From Helianthus annuus (lineage: Eukaryota > Streptophyta > Magnoliopsida > Asterales > Asteraceae), in NCBI RefSeq assembly GCF_002127325.2, contig NC_035436.2, forward strand, positions 107,345,591 to 107,409,590: DNA of 64,000 nt. The letters run 5' to 3'. Position 1 is the stretch's first letter. Every line of letters begins with the position of its first letter. Shown piece by piece: positions 1 to 9,185 of this stretch. A model generated the notes under the pieces. It was not told the DNA's origin, did not search any database, and was given only the letters and a program-made list of their open reading frames with translations. A program made the translations under genes and the position numbers.

Positions 1-376
1 ATAAATCCTTCCAACTTAATAGGGTAATCTTCTTGTGCACATCTCTTGGGATTCTATCATTTTATTTATTCTATCTTATTCCAAGAAACGCAACGCACTC
101 TAAGGTGAGTATACTTGACCCATTCTCTTTTTACACTTTTGGGTGTAGTATGCATTTCCTATATAAAAAAAAAACACTATGTTAAACATTTTTGCACTAT
201 CTATCCACATTCTTGTGAATCTATTTGACTCATGTTAATCATGTTATGCTAATGTTATACATTTATGGCTGTGTGTTCATTAACTTTGCAAGCCTCCCCT
301 AACAATGGCAGCGCTGTAGGTTGTAACGCCCCTCCCGTAATATTATGGGTATTGTTAGGATTTTTAACTCTATGTT
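1..376 (+). repeat. Element A LTR1, upstream fragment
   Basis: This matches LTR2 from about 11917 onward. It holds the AAG/GTGAGT donor-like site (possible intron start at 105) and a short A-run. The final five bases, ATGTT (372-376), are the target site duplicated by B; the uninterrupted sequence is seen in LTR2 near 12286. Confidence 0.9.
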
Positions 377-608
377 TGTCACACCCCCAAAATCCACACG
401 CGGAGTATCACCGCTTGGAGGCATGACTGACCAGGATCCTAACCACCAATCATATTGAACGTATAAAGTAGTTAAGTATAGCGGAAGCATTTAAGTAACC
501 CAAACAATAGTATGTATGATTTAACATAAGTGTTGAAACATCATTCACGATCCTTTGCCCACAACGACCTGCTCCTCCCTGTGCAAGCTCCATAATGTAC
601 CTAAGGTC

Positions 609-1105
609 CTGCAAGGCATGCAGCAGCGAGTCAACAACTAGTTGAGCGAGTTCACAGAAAGTAAGTTCAGTAATAGCATAGTATAGCAAACATTGCGTTC
701 GTTTATCTAATCATGCATCGTATTAGTTCGTTCATTGCTCATGTATAGTATCGGTTCGTATCGCGGGCCCTTTCGGCATGTATGCGAAGATTAGGGAAAG
801 TTCTCAAGTATTCTAGACTATGTATATTTGTATCGCGGCCACCCTGGCATGTGTGCGAAGTTTTAGCATATAGTCGCGGCCTTTCCAAGGCATGTGTGCG
901 AAGATCAGTCATAATATCGCGGCCAACCCCTGGCGTGTATGCGAAGATCAGTTCAATTGGTATACTAGTCTAGCCGTATCTTATCATTCACCACCCTCAC
1001 CCTGAGGACTCATATCATTATGTTCTGTTAACTAAGTATGTACGTATAGTTTATTCAATCCCATTCCCACCCTGGGAACCCCATGCCTTGGCTGTGTGAA
1101 CTCAC
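609..1105 (-). other. Possible LTR intron, element B left LTR
   Basis: On the minus strand the donor reads CCAAG/GTGAGTTC at 1105 and the acceptor reads GCATGCCTTGCAG/GACC, ending at 609, giving 497 nt. Equivalent pairs occur in every gypsy LTR of the window. Splicing is inferred from the consensus and from conservation of position only. Confidence 0.45.
752..955. repeat. Tandem repeat of about 50 bp in element B LTR (left)
   Basis: Four degenerate units each run from TATCGCGG through GGCATGTGTGCGAAG. The same array is at 6656-6859 in the other LTR. At this position C and H carry an unrelated repeat (ACGTAGGTTTTACGTAAG), so the module was replaced between families. Confidence 0.75.
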
Positions 1106-1475
1106 CTTGGGTTGCTCGGTAGATACACAAGGAGTACAGGTAGCAAGTAAATGGTCAACCACGTCCTATCATGGTTATCACATAAGTCAGGTTCGTATAT
1201 AGCACGTATCTTGAGTCACGTATAATCATGGCAAACACGTATGCACATAAGCAGATAAGAACATAGCATTAACATTCGTGTGTGATCCAATGTCTAAGCC
1301 CAAACTATACCCGGCCCAAACTATAAGAGTCCAACATAAAGGTCTCGGCCCAGTTAATCTAAGCGGTCCAATAGCGGATATGAAACCAGTCCAATAACAT
1401 GCAGTCATAAGTTCAATTATTTGGCCCAACTGATTGGGCTCGTGACAGTGAAAGCCCAACACAGTATATGTGCAA

Positions 1476-1745
1476 AGGTAGTCTCGAGTCGCAACGGGGA
1501 TCTCGAGTCGCAACAGAGATTACGAGTCGCAACTGAGGGTTTCGAGTTGGCAAGGTCCGGTTATGAGTCGTAACTACTGGTCTCGGCTCATCATGGTTTG
1601 ATTACGAGTCGCAACCGGGACTCGCAACCATGGTCTCGGTTTGGCATGGTCTCGTTACGAGTCGAAATCATGACTCGCAACCGTGACTCCGGTTGATGCT
1701 GATGGGGTCTCGACTCGCAACTGGAGGTGCCGAGTCGTAACCGTG
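1476..1745. repeat. Cluster of TCGAGTCGCAAC words, element B left LTR
   Basis: About a dozen variants of CTCGAGTCGCAAC or GAGTCGTAACC are irregularly spaced over about 270 bp, and again at 7380-7649. Reverse-orientation relatives (GACTCGAGACC, GGTTGCGACTCGAG) cluster in the LTRs of D and H. In each family the cluster lies in the presumed transcribed leader before the donor-like site. Function unknown. Confidence 0.7.
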
Positions 1746-2686
1746 TGTGCTATCAATTTTGTAACAAGTTTCCATGTTTCATGCAATCATACATAATCAA
1801 TTATCAGTTTCCAACTAACATCCCGTAATATCAGCAATTAGATCAAACAGTTTCGGAAACAGATCAAACACTGAAATTACCAGTTTCATGACAATCTTCC
1901 AACATGTTCATATGCTTAAACAAAACAGCCTAGATAACAATCAATCGGATCATCAAACAGCCTAAACCGAATCATGCAGAAACGTGTTGATTAACAATTT
2001 CATGACAGCCCATAACCATACACCAACCGGTTCGAATCAATCAATAAGTCGAGCATATAACGTAACCGTACATGTTATCCGATTAACAAACATCACTATT
2101 ATAAGTACCCGCATCCAACATCAACAACCAATCAATTTTACTAACATACACCCTAGTTACATCACATAACAGAATGATAGCAATCATGGCATCACATATA
2201 ATCGAACATGAATTCAAACAAACATACTAACCGGTTACAAGTAACGAGATGTGATCCGAACAAGAGGGTGATCGGATGGCCTTGTGCCGTCGGTTCCTAA
2301 ACAAGCCGAGAGAGAGAGAGAGAGACGAGATAGAGGAGCTAGGGTTATGTGTGTGTATGATTTGCCAAAGTGTGTAAACAAAACCCTAAGGATGTGTGCA
2401 TGTATATACGTATAAGAGAAGTGGGCCGAAACTCCCCACTTGGGCTACCTCATGGTCTCGAGTCCAACCATATGGACCGAGTGGGTTCTTGTAAAGGTTT
2501 TACTAATCGGTTCAATTAGTAACATATGAAATCACATTAAGTCACGTAACATGCAACATTCATTCAATCAATCAATATAATCACATAATCATGTAACACA
2601 TAACATATCATGTATTCGTTCAAGTAACGTAGTTCTCGTGAGCATATAACGTTACACAAGCTAAGTCTAGAGTACGGGTTGTCACA

Positions 2687-2835
2687 TTATCCCCAACTAA
2701 TTGGAAATTTCGTCCCGAAATTTGGTATGCACTCACTGAGGAAGCTAGGTAAGTTCAATCGTTTACTGGTTTTTTCCTGGGGTGTCACATCCTCCCCCCG
2801 TTGATCTGGAATTTCGTCCCGAAATTCCGAAGTAG
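2687..2835 (-). other. Element B polypurine tract region, two tract-like copies
   Basis: On the minus strand the tract abutting the 3' LTR reads AGTTGGGGATAA followed by TGTGACA (LTR). About 100 bp upstream is a second copy, GGGGGGAGGATGTGACA. Each is preceded by a CGGGACGAAATTTC-like stretch. The same doubling occurs in C and D, so it belongs to the lineage. Confidence 0.7.
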
Positions 2836-3476
2836 TAGCTTCAGCCTCAGTAGTGGTAGCATTGGTTTCGAGTAACTGGGGGTACTTTTCTGTCATCCTG
2901 TCTTCGCGTTCCCAGGTGCACTCTGGGCCACTTTTGGAGTTCCAACGAACTCGAACAAGAGGGATTCTCTTGTGTTTGAGGACCTTCACATCCCGGTCCG
3001 TGATTTCAACTGGTTTCCCGACGAACTGCAACCGCTCGTCGATAGTTTGATACCTGAAAGACATTGTGAACTGCCCCGAGTTCAGCTGGTAGGTTCAATC
3101 TATAGGCTATCCTGCCTGTACGTTCTATGATCCCGAATGGTCCCCGACCTGATATTCCAATGGCTTTCTACGCTTGTCCGCGTAGGCTTTCTGACGGTCG
3201 CGTGCTGCCGCCATGCGTTGTCGTATCTGTGCAATCTTTTTCCGTGGCGTCCATAAAATCTCTGGACCCGTAATCTGACTATCCCCCACCTCTGCCCAAC
3301 AAAGAGGTGACCGGCATTTACACCCGTACAATGCCTCGAATGGAGCGGCTTGTATGCTACTGTGCTCATGTTTAATCGTGAGTCGAATGGTTTGTGCATT
3401 GCTTGCCAAAGTTCTGACGTGAATCGTGCTTCGCGATCCGAAATGATGGACGTGGGCACCCCGTGCCTCGAAACAA

Positions 3477-3525
<49 letters not shown>

Positions 3526-4650
3526 AAACGTCTGCGAGAGTGGAGAACTTGTCCGTTTCCTTTATAGGTAGGAAGTGTGCAGACTTGGTGAGTCGATCCA
3601 CGATCACCCAGATGGTATCGTTCCCATGCTGAGGTCTAGGTAGGCCTGTAACAAAATCGATGGAAATTTCTTCCCATTTCCATTGTAGTATCTTAGGCTG
3701 CTGAAGTAGACCTGTTAGCTTCTTGTATTCAACCTTGGCTCTCACACAGGTCAAGCATTTTCCAACGTATGTAGCGATGTGGGCCTTCATGCTAGGCCAC
3801 CAATAAGTTGTGCTGAGGTCGTGGTACATTTTATCCGACCCTGGATATGTACCGAGTAGCGAGACTTGTGAGCTTCATCCATCACAAGTTCGCGTATACC
3901 GTCGTAAGGTGGGACCCAAATACGCCCCGTTACATAGGAGGCGCCGTCTGCCTTCTGTCCTAATCGTTGTCGTGTGCCGCGTAAGGCTCCAGCCTTGACG
4001 TTTTCAGGCTTCAGTGCTTTTATCTGAGCAGTTCGTATCTGTGCTGGAAGGCTAGATTGGATCGTAGTTGTAGCGCTCGCACGCGCTAAGGTAGAGTGTC
4101 CTTCCGACTGAGGGCGTCCGCCACAACATTGGCCTTGCCTGGATGGTACTTGATGACGCATGCTTCAAGTCCTTCTGCTTAAGAATATGCTCGAGACTCC
4201 TGTGATCGGTGTAATTCGTGCACCTGGTACCGTACAGGTAGTGTCGCCATATCTTAAGCGCGAAAACAACAGCTCCCAGCTCTAATTCGTGCGTCATGTA
4301 GTCCCGTTCGTGAACCTTGAGTTGACGAGAGGCGAAAACGATAACCTTGTCGCGCTGAAAAGCAGTCTCCTGGGGCTCTCCCCAGCAATAGGTGACATCC
4401 TTCTGTGTCAGTAGCGTAAGTGGCTGAGCAATCTCCGAGAAATCCCTGCGTAAACCGTCTGTAGTACGTGGTGTAGGCCGATTTCTGGTCGAGGTTACCT
4501 TGGATGGATCGACACGGATCCCATCCTTGTTCACTGCGTGGCCTAAGAAATGGACTTCACGAATACTATGACGAACTTGTCTAGGTAGGGTTTGCACACC
4601 CTGTTCATAAGGTCCTTAAATACGGCAGGTACGTTCAAACATATCAAACC
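2800..4650 (-). pseudogene. pol: Element B pol remnant (RT end, RNase H, integrase, C-terminal chromodomain-like tail)
   Basis: Minus-strand frames match element C pol in order but with blocks missing. Retained pieces include [13 protein letters not shown] then REVHFLG (RT), [10 protein letters not shown] and [11 protein letters not shown] (RNase H), [13 protein letters not shown] and DFVTGLPRP (integrase), [19 protein letters not shown], and the TWE tail near 2900. Lost blocks include protease and most of the RT palm, the segment with the RT FIDD site, the start of RNase H, and the integrase stretch that carries the catalytic glutamate in relatives. A poly-T run replaces the segment around 3480. 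Frames change at nearly every junction, so no enzyme can be made. The joins look like short clean excisions rather than general decay. Confidence 0.9.
3477..3521. repeat. Poly-T (plus strand) homopolymer inside element B integrase remnant
   Basis: About 40 T with a single C. It sits where element C reads CAACTTCTTTAAAATAG, so a short T-rich stretch seems to have expanded. On the minus strand it encodes a lysine run after DVYLK. Its length may be a sequencing or assembly artefact. Confidence 0.85.
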
Positions 4651-4779
4651 ATCCATCATATCAAACATAAAGTATAGTAATTAAAATAATCCATAAAACC
4701 CAGTACGATTCATGTTCAAACCAAACTTTGTTTGAGTAACAGAGACATAATAAAGAAAATCCCAAAACGAGTTATAAGT
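4651..4779. other. Junction segment between gag and pol remnant of element B
   Basis: AT-rich non-coding sequence that replaces the protease and N-terminal RT region present in C. I see no recognisable protein or mobile element; it may be filler left by a large deletion. Confidence 0.5.
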
Positions 4780-5976
4780 TCAAGCAGCGTCTCCTTGTCC
4801 TAGCATGAAAGCTCGACCCCTTGCCTCATTGCCATTGTTGTTGTTGTTGTTGTTCCCATTGCCCTGGTTATTGTTGTTGTTCTGATTCTGGTTCAACTGT
4901 GGGCAATCGCGCTTGTAATGACCTTCTGCCCCACACTGGAAACATCCCCGATTTCCACGCTGTGGCTGCTGCTGCTGTGGGTTCTGTGGAGCTGGTGGTG
5001 GAAGTTGCTGATTCTGGTTTGCAGGTCGTGAGCTCCTGCAATCTTTGGCTTCGTGCCCTATCTTGAAACATCTCTGGCAACGTTCCTTGCGACACCTTCC
5101 ACTGTGGTGCTTGTTACACTTGTTGCATAGTGGGTGTACTCCCCTGTATCCACCCTGCTCCTGACTGCCAGATGATTGCTGACTCGGATTCTGGTAGTCA
5201 TTCGTCCTGCGCTGCTGTACTTGAGACTGATCGGAATCCCCATCCCATTTCCGTTTGTTGTCGCTGGGTGTAGCAGAAGTAGCAGCTGAAGTGACTGTAG
5301 CAGTAGCGTTGACACGCTTAGGCAGTTTATTCTGATCCACTGCCTGGTCGGTGATGCGATGAGCGAGGCGTTGGATTTCCTGGATGTTTTCGAGGTTAGC
5401 CGACGTCACGTGGCTCTGAATCTCTGGCGCCAAACCCTTGAGATACAACTCAATGCGCTTGTATGGAGGGTCCACCATAGTAGGACACAGAACTGCCAGC
5501 TCGTTTGACCGTTTCGTATACGCTTCGATCTCTGACCCAATCATTTTCAGATTATACAGCTCGTCTTCCAGCTTGTGAATGTCTTCACGCGTGCAATACT
5601 CACGCTTGATGAGTTCCTTAAAATCGTTCCATGGGGTGGCGTTAGCAGCTGCCAACCCTAAGATTTGAACTTGGGCGTTCCACCAAGTTAGTGCTATTCC
5701 CTCCAAGGTGCCGGTGGCAAACTTGACCTTGCGAGCCTCAGGGCACTCGCACATTTCGAATACGGATTCTAGCTTCTCAAACCAGTGGAGGAGTCCCACT
5801 GCCCCCTCTGTGCCGCTGAAGGAATTTGGACGACAGTCCATGAAATTCTTAAAGGTGCAAACTTGCTGCGCTGGTTGACCTGCTTGAGCAGCTGCAAGTG
5901 CCGCAGCAACTTGAGCTTGAACGAGAGCCTCTAACTGGGCTTGAGTCATGTTGATTCGTCCAGACATGATCTTCAT
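4780..5976 (-). CDS. gag: Element B Gag (retrotransposon capsid-nucleocapsid protein)
   Basis: Open frame of 398 residues. It starts with ATG at 5976; a second in-frame ATG at 5967 (MSGRINMTQAQ) fits the C homologue better. A retrotransposon-gag capsid domain covers roughly residues 45 to 215, with the typical ALTWWNAQVQ stretch. The nucleocapsid part has a CxxC-type cluster at about 284-313 (ending CQRCFKIGHEAKDC) and a CCHC knuckle CFQCGAEGHYKRDC at about 345-358, with Q/P-rich and N-rich linkers. The frame ends GQGDAA where C continues into protease, so the deletion has cut Gag from Pol. Gag would package element RNA in the cytoplasm. It is the only plausible protein of this element. Confidence 0.9.
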   Translation of the reverse strand: MKIMSGRINMTQAQLEALVQAQVAAALAAAQAGQPAQQVCTFKNFMDCRPNSFSGTEGAVGLLHWFEKLESVFEMCECPEARKVKFATGTLEGIALTWWNAQVQILGLAAANATPWNDFKELIKREYCTREDIHKLEDELYNLKMIGSEIEAYTKRSNELAVLCPTMVDPPYKRIELYLKGLAPEIQSHVTSANLENIQEIQRLAHRITDQAVDQNKLPKRVNATATVTSAATSATPSDNKRKWDGDSDQSQVQQRRTNDYQNPSQQSSGSQEQGGYRGVHPLCNKCNKHHSGRCRKERCQRCFKIGHEAKDCRSSRPANQNQQLPPPAPQNPQQQQPQRGNRGCFQCGAEGHYKRDCPQLNQNQNNNNNQGNGNNNNNNNGNEARGRAFMLGQGDAA

Positions 5977-6280
5977 AGTAAAAGTAACGTAAGCGAGAGT
6001 GGTTTGCGAGTAGGGCGATGACAGAAAAGTATAGGCATATAGGTGTTCTCATGTAATCAAAGCATGTGTATCTAAGCGTAATGCGAGCAAAGTTCTAAGC
6101 AGTTCTAGCAAACAGGCAATAAACATAAACCTTATTACCTAAGATGTCGAGTCTTGCACGTGGAGCGAAGCGTCGTTGTGGATCGTTGAGAGCACTGTTC
6201 TGGTTATAGTCCGGTTTTAATAAAAACATTTTCCCATATTAAAACCAAGTTCCCTATAACCAATGGCTCTGATACCAATC
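5977..6280 (-). promoter_or_regulatory. Element B leader with primer binding site and PBS-proximal hairpin
   Basis: On the minus strand TGGTATCAGAGCC (plus 6265-6277), complementary to the 3' end of initiator tRNA-Met, lies three bases from the LTR. Next comes a nested inverted repeat: TGGTTATAG (plus 6254-6262) pairs with CTATAACCA (plus 6201-6209), enclosing GGTTTTAATA and TATTAAAACC. The rest, up to gag, is non-coding leader. Confidence 0.85.
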
Positions 6281-8590
6281 TGTCACACCCCCAAAATCCA
6301 CACGCGGAGTATCACCGCTTGGAGGCATGACTGACCAGGATCCTAACCACCAATCATATTGAACGTATAAAGTAGTTAAGTATAGCGGAAGCATTTAAGT
6401 AACCCAAACAATAGTATGTATGATTTAACATAAGTGTTGAAACATCATTCACGATCCTTTGCCCACAACGACCTGCTCCTCCCTGTGCAAGCTCCATAAT
6501 GTACCTAAGGTCCTGCAAGGCATGCAGCAGCGAGTCAACAACTAGTTGAGCGAGTTCACAGAAAGTAAGTTCAGTAATAGCATAGTATAGCAAACATTGC
6601 GTTCGTTTATCTAATCATGCATCGTATTAGTTCGTTCATTGCTCATGTATAGTATCGGTTCGTATCGCGGGCCCTTTCGGCATGTATGCGAAGATTAGGG
6701 AAAGTTCTCAAGTATTCTAGACTATGTATATTTGTATCGCGGCCACCCTGGCATGTGTGCGAAGTTTTAGCATATAGTCGCGGCCTTTCCAAGGCATGTG
6801 TGCGAAGATCAGTCATAATATCGCGGCCAACCCCTGGCGTGTATGCGAAGATCAGTTCAATTGGTATACTAGTCTAGCCGTATCTTATCATTCACCACCC
6901 TCACCCTGAGGACTCATATCATTATGTTCTGTTAACTAAGTATGTACGTATAGTTTATTCAATCCCATTCCCACCCTGGGAACCCCATGCCTTGGCTGTG
7001 TGAACTCACCTTGGGTTGCTCGGTAGATACACAAGGAGTACAGGTAGCAAGTAAATGGTCAACCACGTCCTATCATGGTTATCACATAAGTCAGGTTCGT
7101 ATATAGCACGTATCTTGAGTCACGTATAATCATGGCAAACACGTATGCACATAAGCAGATAAGAACATAGCATTAACATTCGTGTGTGATCCAATGTCTA
7201 AGCCCAAACTATACCCGGCCCAAACTATAAGAGTCCAACATAAAGGTCTCGGCCCAGTTAATCTAAGCGGTCCAATAGCGGATATGAAACCAGTCCAATA
7301 ACATGCAGTCATAAGTTCAATTATTTGGCCCAACTGATTGGGCTCGTGACAGTGAAAGCCCAACACAGTATATGTGCAAAGGTAGTCTCGAGTCGCAACG
7401 GGGATCTCGAGTCGCAACAGAGATTACGAGTCGCAACTGAGGGTTTCGAGTTGGCAAGGTCCGGTTACGAGTCGTAACTACTGGTCTCGGCTCATCATGG
7501 TTTGATTACGAGTCGCAACCGGGACTCGCAACCATGGTCTCGGTTTGGCATGGTCTCGTTACGAGTCGAAATCATGACTCGCAACCGTGACTCCGGTTGA
7601 TGCTGATGGGGTCTCGACTCGCAACTGGAGGTGCCGAGTCGTAACCGTGTGTGCTATCAATTTTGTAACAAGTTTCCATGTTTCATGCAATCATACATAA
7701 TCAATTATCAGTTTCCAACTAACATCCCGTAATATCAGCAATTAGATCAAACAGTTTCGGAAACAGATCAAACACTGAAATTACCAGTTTCATGACAATC
7801 TTCCAACATGTTCATATGCTTAAACAAAACAGCCTAGATAACAATCAATCGGATCATCAAACAGCCTAAACCGAATCATGCAGAAACGTGTTGATTAACA
7901 ATTTCATGACAGCCCATAACCATACACCAACCGGTTCGAATCAATCAATAAGTCGAGCATATAACGTAACCGTACATGTTATCCGATTAACAAACATCAC
8001 TATTATAAGTACCCGCATCCAACATCAACAACCAATCAATTTTACTAACATACACCCTAGTTACATCACATAACAGAATGATAGCAATCATGGCATCACA
8101 TATAATCGAACATGAATTCAAACAAACATACTAACCGGTTACAAGTAACGAGATGTGATCCGAACAAGAGGGTGATCGGATGGCCTTGTGCCGTCGGTTC
8201 CTAAACAAGCCGAGAGAGAGAGAGAGAGACGAGATAGAGGAGCTAGGGTTATGTGTGTGTATGATTTGCCAAAGTGTGTAAACAAAACCCTAAGGATGTG
8301 TGCATGTATATACGTATAAGAGAAGTGGGCCGAAACTCCCCACTTGGGCTACCTCATGGTCTCGAGTCCAACCATATGGACCGAGTGGGTTCTTGTAAAG
8401 GTTTTACTAATCGGTTCAATTAGTAACATATGAAATCACATTAAGTCACGTAACATGCAACATTCATTCAATCAATCAATATAATCACATAATCATGTAA
8501 CACATAACATATCATGTATTCGTTCAAGTAACGTAGTTCTCGTGAGCATATAACGTTACACAAGCTAAGTCTAGAGTACGGGTTGTCACA
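6281..8590 (-). repeat. Element B 5' LTR (right copy on the plus strand)
   Basis: Same 2310-bp sequence as 377-2686. It holds the repeat array (6656-6859), the TCGAGTCGCAAC cluster (7380-7649), the (GA)n run near 8215 and the possible intron 6513-7009. As the upstream LTR of this minus-strand element it would contain the promoter. I see no convincing TATA box, only TATACGTATATACATG-like sequence near 8300. Confidence 0.93.
6513..7009 (-). other. Possible LTR intron, element B 5' LTR
   Basis: Minus-strand GTGAGT donor at 7009 after CCAAG and CTTGCAG acceptor ending at 6513, 497 nt. This is the copy that would be transcribed in the element's leader. Inference from consensus only. Confidence 0.45.
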
Positions 8591-9026
8591 ATGTTACCAC
8601 CCTTTCGAGGGTTAGGCTATGTTAATTGCGTTAAACTATGGTTTGAACACATAGTTTCATCGTTACGAGTATAACTGTTAATATGAATTCAAGTATTCAC
8701 GTGGACTAGATCCTGTTAAACTATTTTAACTCTATTATGCTATGTACAAACTTGTATACTCGCCAGCATTATTTGTTGACTTTATTTTAAATGCATACTG
8801 CAGGGTGATGATACAAGAAGTGAAGAAATAAATAGGATGGCTTAGAAACCCACCTTGAAATAAATCATGTTTTATGTTTGTTATTTCCTTTTTATGACAT
8901 TATGTATGAAACTTTGGAATTTTAATAAATGAAAATTTAATTATATTGTCACATTTAGTGTTATGATGTCTTTGAACAGTTTGTACGTCTCATCCCGATG
9001 TTTCCGCCATCGGTTGGGGTGTGACA
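8591..9026 (+). repeat. Element A LTR1, downstream fragment
   Basis: LTR1 resumes here after element B. It starts with the second copy of the duplicated ATGTT (8591-8595) and runs to the terminal GTGTGACA. The acceptor-like TACTGCAG ends at 8803, so the possible LTR intron of this copy would span 105-8803 and contain all of element B. Confidence 0.9.
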
Positions 9027-9185
9027 GATTGGTATCAGAGCACTACTATAGGGAATTAGGTAGGATTGCCATACTTTTCCCTAGTCTATAGTAGGAGTAC
9101 TCTGATACCAGATTGGTATCAGAGCCATAACTATAGGGAATTAGGAATGCCTTGCTTGCCTAGTCTATAGTTTAGGAGCTTTCTC
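9027..9185 (+). promoter_or_regulatory. Duplicated primer binding site with stem-loops, element A internal 1
   Basis: Two tandem units start at 9027 and 9111. Each has TGGTATCAGAGC followed by a stem: CTACTATAG (9043-9051) with CTATAGTAG (9086-9094), and AACTATAG (9129-9136) with CTATAGTT (9165-9172). Unit 1 ends with CTCTGATACCA (9100-9110), an inverted copy of the primer site that could extend the stem by 11 pairs and hide the primer site. Confidence 0.8.

Larger units (their letters stand above)
377..2686 (-). repeat. Element B 3' LTR (left copy on the plus strand)
   Basis: On the plus strand it starts TGTCACACCCCC and ends GGGTTGTCACA. Minus-strand contents in order: TGTGACA end; a (GA)n tract near 2310; a leader zone with repeated TCGAGTCGCAAC words (1476-1745); a donor-like CCAAG/GTGAGT with possible intron 1105 to 609; a roughly 50-bp tandem repeat inside it (752-955); and the GGGGGTGTGACA end. 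The short ORFs here recur identically in the other LTR simply because the LTRs are copies; they show no coding character. Confidence 0.93.
377..8590 (-). mobile_element. Element B: defective Ty3/gypsy chromovirus, complete between its LTRs
   Basis: Two 2310-bp LTRs (377-2686 and 6281-8590) flank a 3.6-kb internal region, with target duplication ATGTT at 372-376 and 8591-8595. Reading minus, the order is 5' LTR, primer site, leader, gag, deleted pol, purine tract, 3' LTR. The C-terminal pol remnant carries a TWE..M..YPQL motif of the kind found at chromovirus integrase ends, close to that of C and D. By eye the LTRs differ at one base (ATGAG near 1564, ACGAG near 7467), which implies a recent insertion although pol lacks many blocks. 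Confidence 0.93.

Noticed and set aside
299..973. Short frames of 60 to 95 codons repeated in both LTRs of B (and similar pairs in A, C, E, F, G)
   Set aside because: They recur only because LTRs are copies, they overlap on opposite strands, and none shows a domain or coding composition.
2300..2330. (GA)n microsatellite in the B LTR as a notable feature
   Set aside because: Short and identical in both LTRs; ordinary in plant leaders.
4821..5066. Cysteine-rich protein opposite B gag
   Set aside because: It is the antisense of the Gag N/Q-rich linker (GTT/GTTG runs read as Cys codons).
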